In this document: in pieces, positions 13,639-16,887 of the stretch | Numbering within the stretch: position 1 is the first letter of the stretch | How the letters are laid out: every line of letters begins with the position of its first letter | Origin: an uncultured Faecalibacterium sp. | GTDB lineage: Bacteria; Bacillota; Clostridia; Oscillospirales; Ruminococcaceae | NCBI GenBank assembly: GCA_900765705.1 | Contig: CAAFSR010000299.1 | Coordinates: 1 to 16,887 of the forward strand | Reading direction: 5' to 3' | DNA: 16,887 bases | The notes under the pieces: model-generated | The model's database searches: none | Seen by the model: only the letters and a program-made list of their open reading frames with translations | Told to the model about the DNA's origin: nothing | Position numbers and translations under genes: made by a program

Positions 13639-14769
13639 TTAAGCCATCAGGGAAAGGATCAGTCCGCCGGCAAGGACGGATGCGATCTGTCCGGAAACGT
13701 TGACGCTGATGGAGTACATCAGCAGGAAATTCTGGCTGTCCTCGGCCAGACCCATCTTGTTGACCACGCGCCCGCTCATGGGGAAGGCGGAGATGCCCGC
13801 CGCGCCGATCATCGGGTTCAGCTTTTTGCCCTCGGGCAGGAACAGGTTCAGCAGCTTGGCAAACAGCACGCCGCCGGCGGTATCAAAAATAAAGGCCACA
13901 AGACCCAGTGCCATGATCAGTAAAGTGTCCGGCCGGACAAACTTGTCGGCGGTCATCTGCCCGGCCACGGTCAGGCCCAGCAGCAGGGTGATCAGGTTTG
14001 CCAGCACATTCTGCGCGGTCTCGCTCAGGGAGTTCAGCACCCCGCACTCCCGCAGCAGGTTGCCGAACATCAAAAAGCCCACCAGCGCCACGCTGGCCGG
14101 GGCCACCAGACCGGCGACCACCGTGACCACAACGGGGAACAGGATCTTGGTCAGCTGGGTGACATTACCTTTTTCGTAGGGCATACGGATGCGGCGCTCC
14201 TTTTGGGTGGTCAGCAGCCGGATGACCGGCGGCTGCACGATGGGCACCAGCGCCATGTAGCTGTAGGCCGCCACCATAATGGCGCCCAGATACTGGGATT
14301 TCAGGGTGTTTGCCACAAAAATGGCGGTAGGGCCGTCCGCCGCGCCAATGACGGCAATGGACGCGGCGTCCTTCATGTCAAAGAAGAACCCGGCCAGAAA
14401 CAGGGTAAAAAAGATACCAAACTGCGCCGCTGCACCAAACAGCATGAGCCACGGCTTTTCCAGCAGCGGGCCAAAATCGATCATGGCACCAATGCCGATG
14501 AACAGCAACAGCGGGAACAGCTCGTTGGACATGCCCGCCTCGAACAGGGCGGAGATGGGACCCACGGTATCCCCCTGCGTGATAGCGCCGGATGCGGGAA
14601 GATTGACCAGAATGGCACCAAACCCCATGGGCAGCAGCAGACTGGGCTCCATTTTTTTGGCGATGGCAAGGTAGATGAGCAGGGCACCAATGCCCCACAT
14701 CACCACCATCTGCCATGTCAGCGCCCCAAAGTTTGAAAAAAGCGCGGCGAATGCGTTCCAGAAATTCAT
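13639..14769 (-). CDS. Sodium ion-translocating decarboxylase beta subunit, OadB/GcdB family
   Basis: The 376-residue product is an integral membrane protein of the OadB/GcdB/MmdB family, the sodium-translocating subunit of biotin-dependent decarboxylases. It has about nine to eleven hydrophobic segments and the family's key motifs: AVIGAADGPTAIFVAN with the essential aspartate D145, FPMSGRVVNKMG near residue 335, and NFLLMYSISVNVSGQI near 355. The length equals the short GcdB type. I chose ATG 14769, which follows AGGAGG and AGGAAA; longer starts would extend into the leader terminator. No alpha, biotin-carrier or carboxyltransferase subunit lies nearby, so this is an orphan copy with only a 42-residue partner. 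A riboswitch-like leader precedes it. It may work with subunits encoded elsewhere or as a separate ion transporter. Confidence 0.92.
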   Translation of the reverse strand: MNFWNAFAALFSNFGALTWQMVVMWGIGALLIYLAIAKKMEPSLLLPMGFGAILVNLPASGAITQGDTVGPISALFEAGMSNELFPLLLFIGIGAMIDFGPLLEKPWLMLFGAAAQFGIFFTLFLAGFFFDMKDAASIAVIGAADGPTAIFVANTLKSQYLGAIMVAAYSYMALVPIVQPPVIRLLTTQKERRIRMPYEKGNVTQLTKILFPVVVTVVAGLVAPASVALVGFLMFGNLLRECGVLNSLSETAQNVLANLITLLLGLTVAGQMTADKFVRPDTLLIMALGLVAFIFDTAGGVLFAKLLNLFLPEGKKLNPMIGAAGISAFPMSGRVVNKMGLAEDSQNFLLMYSISVNVSGQIASVLAGGLILSLMA

Positions 14770-14809
14770 AATGTTTTCCTGCCTCCTTTTGTTCTGATGC
14801 TGCGGCAAG

Positions 14810-14855
14810 AAAAAAGAGACCCTTGCCACAGTGTAAGATCTGTGACAAAAGTCTC
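14810..14855 (-). terminator. Attenuator terminator in the oadB leader
   Basis: On the minus strand GAGACTTTTGTCACAG (14855-14840) pairs along all 16 positions, three of them G-T, with CTGTGGCAAGGGTCTC (14831-14816), around an eight-base loop, and is followed at once by TTTTTT. It lies 41 bases before the start codon, so it must be an attenuator rather than the end of an upstream gene. Its 5' arm overlaps the 3' strand of the putative aptamer. Confidence 0.85.
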
Positions 14856-14955
14856 AAGCGAACACATGACATCGGGCATTGCTGCCGTGATGACGCTGCC
14901 ATGCAACAGCCTGCCGGAAAAGCCTTGACCGGAGGGCTGCCCTTTACTCCCCTTT
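14846..14955 (-). ncRNA. Candidate yybP-ykoY (Mn2+) riboswitch aptamer
   Basis: The minus-strand leader carries AAAGGGGAGTA near its 5' end (14955-14945), CGTCATCACG in the middle (about 14895-14886), and GAGACTTTTG at its 3' end (14855-14846). From memory of the yybP-ykoY family these match the conserved first loop, the third loop and the closing strand. The span of 110 bases is in the family's range. The 5' AAAG can close with CTTT of the 3' end, which would hide the terminator's 5' arm: ligand binding should then switch expression on. A known family is likely but not verified by a covariance search; another metal or metabolite class remains possible. Confidence 0.55.
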
Positions 14956-14965
14956 ATCCTTTTTA

Positions 14966-14994
14966 TTGATACCAGAAACTTCCGCTCCTGTCAA
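14966..14994 (-). promoter_or_regulatory. Promoter of the oadB-like operon
   Basis: On the minus strand a perfect TTGACA (14994-14989) and TATCAA (14971-14966) are 17 bases apart, with TG one base before the -10. Transcription should start near 14959, a few bases before the riboswitch-like sequence. Confidence 0.8.
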
Positions 14995-15020
14995 GGGGGA
15001 AGTTGCGGTTTTGCGCAAAA

Positions 15021-15096
15021 ATCCTCCCGTGAAAAGGCCAATCGGGAAAATCCGCGGATTTTCCCGATTGGCAAAGTATAAATATTTTTCCGCTGA
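15021..15096 (-). repeat. Hairpin repeat, copy C
   Basis: Read on the minus strand it begins TCAGCGGAAAAATATTTA, reaches a perfect 36-base palindrome with no loop (15037-15072; half-site GCCAATCGGGAAAATCCG) and ends TTTTCACGGGAGGAT. The outer arms match copies A and D while the hairpin is different. It lies about 150 bases after the PfkB gene, in the same orientation. The 150 bases between (15097-15246) hold only small hairpins and no gene. Confidence 0.75.
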
Positions 15097-15246
15097 AAAT
15101 GATCAAAGTGCAACGACGACGACCGCCGCCAGTGGCGGAAACAGGGAGGAGTTGTTGGGGCAGCGGCCAGCAAGACGCAAGTGCCGCCCAAGGCACGATG
15201 CAGATGCTGGGTGCCGCAACCCGATAGCGGAGACCATTTTAAATCG

Positions 15247-16179
15247 TCAGTCCACCACCGGTACATCCAGCCCGAACTCCTGCGGGCGGAAGCGGGGGCA
15301 GACATTCTCGGTGATACAGATGACCGAAGCTGCCAGACGGCTGCCGATCTCGCAGGATTCTGCCAGCGTTTTGCCGTAGGTCAGGCCGATGACCGTGCCG
15401 GCAAAAAAGGCGTCGCCCGCGCCGGTGGTGTCCATAACGTCCACCTTTTTGGCGGGCACGATGCCGCTGCTGCCGTCGGCGCAGGCGTAAACTGCGCCCT
15501 GCCCGCCCATGGTCACCACCATGCTGGGAATGTTGGCGCTGCGCACGTTACTGCTGAGCACCCGGCACATCTCGTCCGGGGAGAGGTGGTCGTACTCATC
15601 CGAGAACAGCAGCCCGGCCTCCTGCTGGTTGCAGACAAAACAATCGATCTGCTGCAAAAAATCCCGCCGCTCCATGGCAATGCTCATGTTGGAGACCACC
15701 GCAAACACCTTTTTGCCGTACTTTTTGGCGTAGCGCAAAGTCTGCTTTACCGTTTCCTTTTCCAAGTCCAGCTCCAGTGCAATGGCGTCGCAATCCGCAA
15801 AAATTTCGTCGCCCTGCTCCTGCAGCAGCCCGGTCAGCGGGGTGGTGTCCGGGCGCTTGGAGATGGCGGCGTGCACATCGCCGTCGTTGTCAAAGATGGC
15901 CAGCCATGTGCCCATGCCGTCCGGCACTTTCCGGATAAAGCGGGTGTTCACCTTGTGCTTTGCCAGCTTGTCGATGACGTCCTGCCCCATGCCGGTGTCG
16001 TCCACCAGACCCACAAAGGTGGGGCGCAGCTCTACGTTGGCAATATCCTCCACCACATTGCGGCTTACACCGCCGTGTACCTGCTCGATGCGGCCGGCGT
16101 TGCGCCCGCCGGGGATATAGGTGGAAAGGGGATAGCCCTTGATGTCCACAAAAACAGCTCCGATGACTACGATGCCCAT
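15247..16179 (-). CDS. PfkB-family carbohydrate or nucleoside kinase
   Basis: The 310-residue product is a cytoplasmic ATP-dependent kinase of the ribokinase/PfkB family. The N-terminal signature IEQVHGGVSRNVVEDIA places the GG pair at 36-37 and N41. The C-terminal signature DTTGAGDAFFAG (250-261) holds the catalytic base D256 and the anion hole, and NQQEAG at about 184-189 is the usual metal and phosphate motif. The form of the N-terminal signature resembles pseudouridine kinases and other nucleoside kinases as much as sugar kinases, so the substrate is open. The ATG at 16179 follows GAAAGG about 11 bases upstream. It is monocistronic, with its own promoter inside a palindrome, and lies downstream of a pyruvate kinase-like gene from which it is separated by a terminator-like repeat. 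Confidence 0.9.
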   Translation of the reverse strand: MGIVVIGAVFVDIKGYPLSTYIPGGRNAGRIEQVHGGVSRNVVEDIANVELRPTFVGLVDDTGMGQDVIDKLAKHKVNTRFIRKVPDGMGTWLAIFDNDGDVHAAISKRPDTTPLTGLLQEQGDEIFADCDAIALELDLEKETVKQTLRYAKKYGKKVFAVVSNMSIAMERRDFLQQIDCFVCNQQEAGLLFSDEYDHLSPDEMCRVLSSNVRSANIPSMVVTMGGQGAVYACADGSSGIVPAKKVDVMDTTGAGDAFFAGTVIGLTYGKTLAESCEIGSRLAASVICITENVCPRFRPQEFGLDVPVVD

Positions 16180-16213
16180 AAACGATAAACCTTTCTGCTT
16201 TCAGTTGATTTTA

Positions 16214-16228
16214 CCTGTATTATACAGG
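16214..16228 (-). promoter_or_regulatory. -10 box of the PfkB gene inside a 15-base palindrome
   Basis: CCTGTAT-A-ATACAGG on the minus strand is a perfect 7+1+7 inverted repeat that contains a consensus TATAAT at 16224-16219. No good -35 is seen 17 bases upstream. The symmetry suggests a repressor site on the promoter, but the -10 box itself is partly symmetric, which weakens the case. Confidence 0.5.
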
Positions 16229-16304
16229 AAGCAGACAAAAGATGCTATCTTTTTGCCGTTTTTTGCAGAAAAATATCTTCCGGGAGGGCCGCCGCCGGTC
16301 ACGG

Positions 16305-16383
16305 CTCCTTTCCGTGAAAAAGGGGATTCCGAAAAGTCCGCAGACTTTTCGGAATCCCAAATAAAAAATAATTCTTCCGCTGA
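16305..16383 (-). repeat. Hairpin repeat, copy D, likely terminator of the pyruvate kinase-like gene
   Basis: On the minus strand it begins TCAGCGGAAGAATTATTT, forms a perfect 16-base stem (16323-16338 with 16343-16358, half-site GGGATTCCGAAAAGTC) with a four-base loop and ends TTTTTCACGGAAAGGAG. It starts 43 bases after the stop codon of the pyruvate kinase-like gene and the T tract follows the stem, so it should also terminate transcription. Confidence 0.78.
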
Positions 16384-16426
16384 TGATGCCCAGAGCGCAG
16401 CGGAGGGCAATCTGAATCCGTTTCCA

Positions 16427-16887
16427 TCACATCGCTGTGCGGGCGGTGCGCACCAGATATTCCATGGCTTGTACCGGGTACTGCCCGGCGGCAGTTTCGC
16501 CGGTGAGCATCAGGCTGGATGCGCCGTCCAGTACGGCATTGTAGATGTCGCTCACCTCGGCGCGGGTGGGCACAGCCCGGGTGTGCATGCTGTCCAGCAT
16601 CTGGGTCACCACCATAAAGGGCACACCGGCTGCCCGGCAGGCGGCAGAAAGCTGCTTCTGGCAGCGGGGCAGCTCCCATAGGGGCATGGCGTTGCCAAGG
16701 TCGCCCCGGGCAATGACGATTTCATCCACCAGCGGCAAAAACTCCGGCAGCGCCTGTACGCCCGCAAGATTTTCAATTTTGGCAAGAATTTTCAGCCCGG
16801 GCGCGCCGGCCTCTGCCAGCGCCTGCCGCAGAGCCCGGATATCCGCAGCGCCGCGCACAAAGGGCAGCATCACGCCGGTAACGCCGC
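16427..16887 (-). CDS. Pyruvate kinase-like protein, 5' end outside window
   Basis: The visible 152 residues are the second half of a pyruvate kinase barrel domain: LKILAKIENLAG, the metal and phosphoenolpyruvate motif VIARGDLGNAMPLWELP, TQMLDSMHTRAVPTRAEVSD, and LMLTGETAAGQYPVQAMEYL. The gene runs off the right edge with an open frame. The protein stops at TARTAM, right after the barrel, so the C-terminal allosteric domain of about 120 residues found in ordinary pyruvate kinases is absent. The motif after ARGDLG reads NAMP where the classical enzyme has VEIP, and TQMLDS replaces TQMLES. This fits a short paralogue with the core active-site residues, perhaps with altered regulation or substrate, and makes it unlikely to be the main glycolytic enzyme. 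Copy D of the hairpin repeat follows it. Confidence 0.88.
   Translation of the reverse strand, partial: GVTGVMLPFVRGAADIRALRQALAEAGAPGLKILAKIENLAGVQALPEFLPLVDEIVIARGDLGNAMPLWELPRCQKQLSAACRAAGVPFMVVTQMLDSMHTRAVPTRAEVSDIYNAVLDGASSLMLTGETAAGQYPVQAMEYLVRTARTAM

Noticed and set aside
13260..16383. CRISPR-like or integron attC reading of the hairpin repeats
   Set aside because: The copies are kilobases apart, occur in both orientations, and lack regular spacers or attC core motifs.

Overview
The window reads as chromosomal DNA from a Gram-positive gut anaerobe of the Bacillota, most likely Faecalibacterium or a close relative in the Oscillospirales. This is inferred from high GC coding sequence with AT-rich spacers, AGGAGG-type ribosome binding sites, promoters with TGn extended -10 boxes, a CIRCE-like heat-shock operator, and families such as YitT, DUF523, DUF6054, DUF2500 and a GcdB-type sodium pump subunit. 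No species-diagnostic gene (rRNA, tRNA) is present. I see no phage, IS transposase, CRISPR array or plasmid module.

Layout. 1-1500: an AraC-family regulator on the minus strand, a divergent spacer with three tandem GGTTTTGTT-like repeats, and a small unknown protein. 1541-3805: an unknown helical protein, a 400-base stretch with no convincing gene, a two-helix microprotein and a TraX-family membrane protein. 3825-5203: a YitT/DUF2179 membrane protein and a DUF523 protein. 5211-7529: a zinc alcohol dehydrogenase, a Cof-type HAD phosphatase and a YjbR protein in a tight operon. 7583-8318: DUF6054 and DUF2500 proteins. 8389-9096: a small heat-shock protein with a CIRCE-like operator over its promoter and a structured leader. 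9290-11660: a GntR/FCD regulator and an APC amino acid permease whose -35 box lies at the centre of a perfect 24-base palindrome. 11674-13216: a 160-base imperfect palindrome directly before an M18 aminopeptidase. From 13383 to the end every gene is on the minus strand: an orphan sodium-pump beta subunit (OadB/GcdB type) with a 42-residue membrane protein, a PfkB sugar kinase, and a pyruvate kinase-like protein that is cut off by the window edge and ends without the usual C-terminal domain.

Three things stand out. First, the oadB-like gene has a complete regulatory leader: a TTGACA promoter, about 110 bases resembling the yybP-ykoY manganese riboswitch, and an intrinsic terminator whose 5' arm overlaps the 3' end of the putative aptamer. 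That places a possible Mn2+ switch before a protein annotated as a sodium pump and encoded without its decarboxylase partners. Second, three intergenic sites carry the same roughly 78-base repeat: conserved outer arms (TCAGCGGAA at one end, TTTTCACGG at the other) around a near-perfect hairpin whose sequence differs in each copy; a fourth, diverged copy acts as the terminator of the oadB operon. Third, the 160-base element before the aminopeptidase folds along its whole length into one long stem. All of these were found by reading the sequence; no database search or folding program was run.
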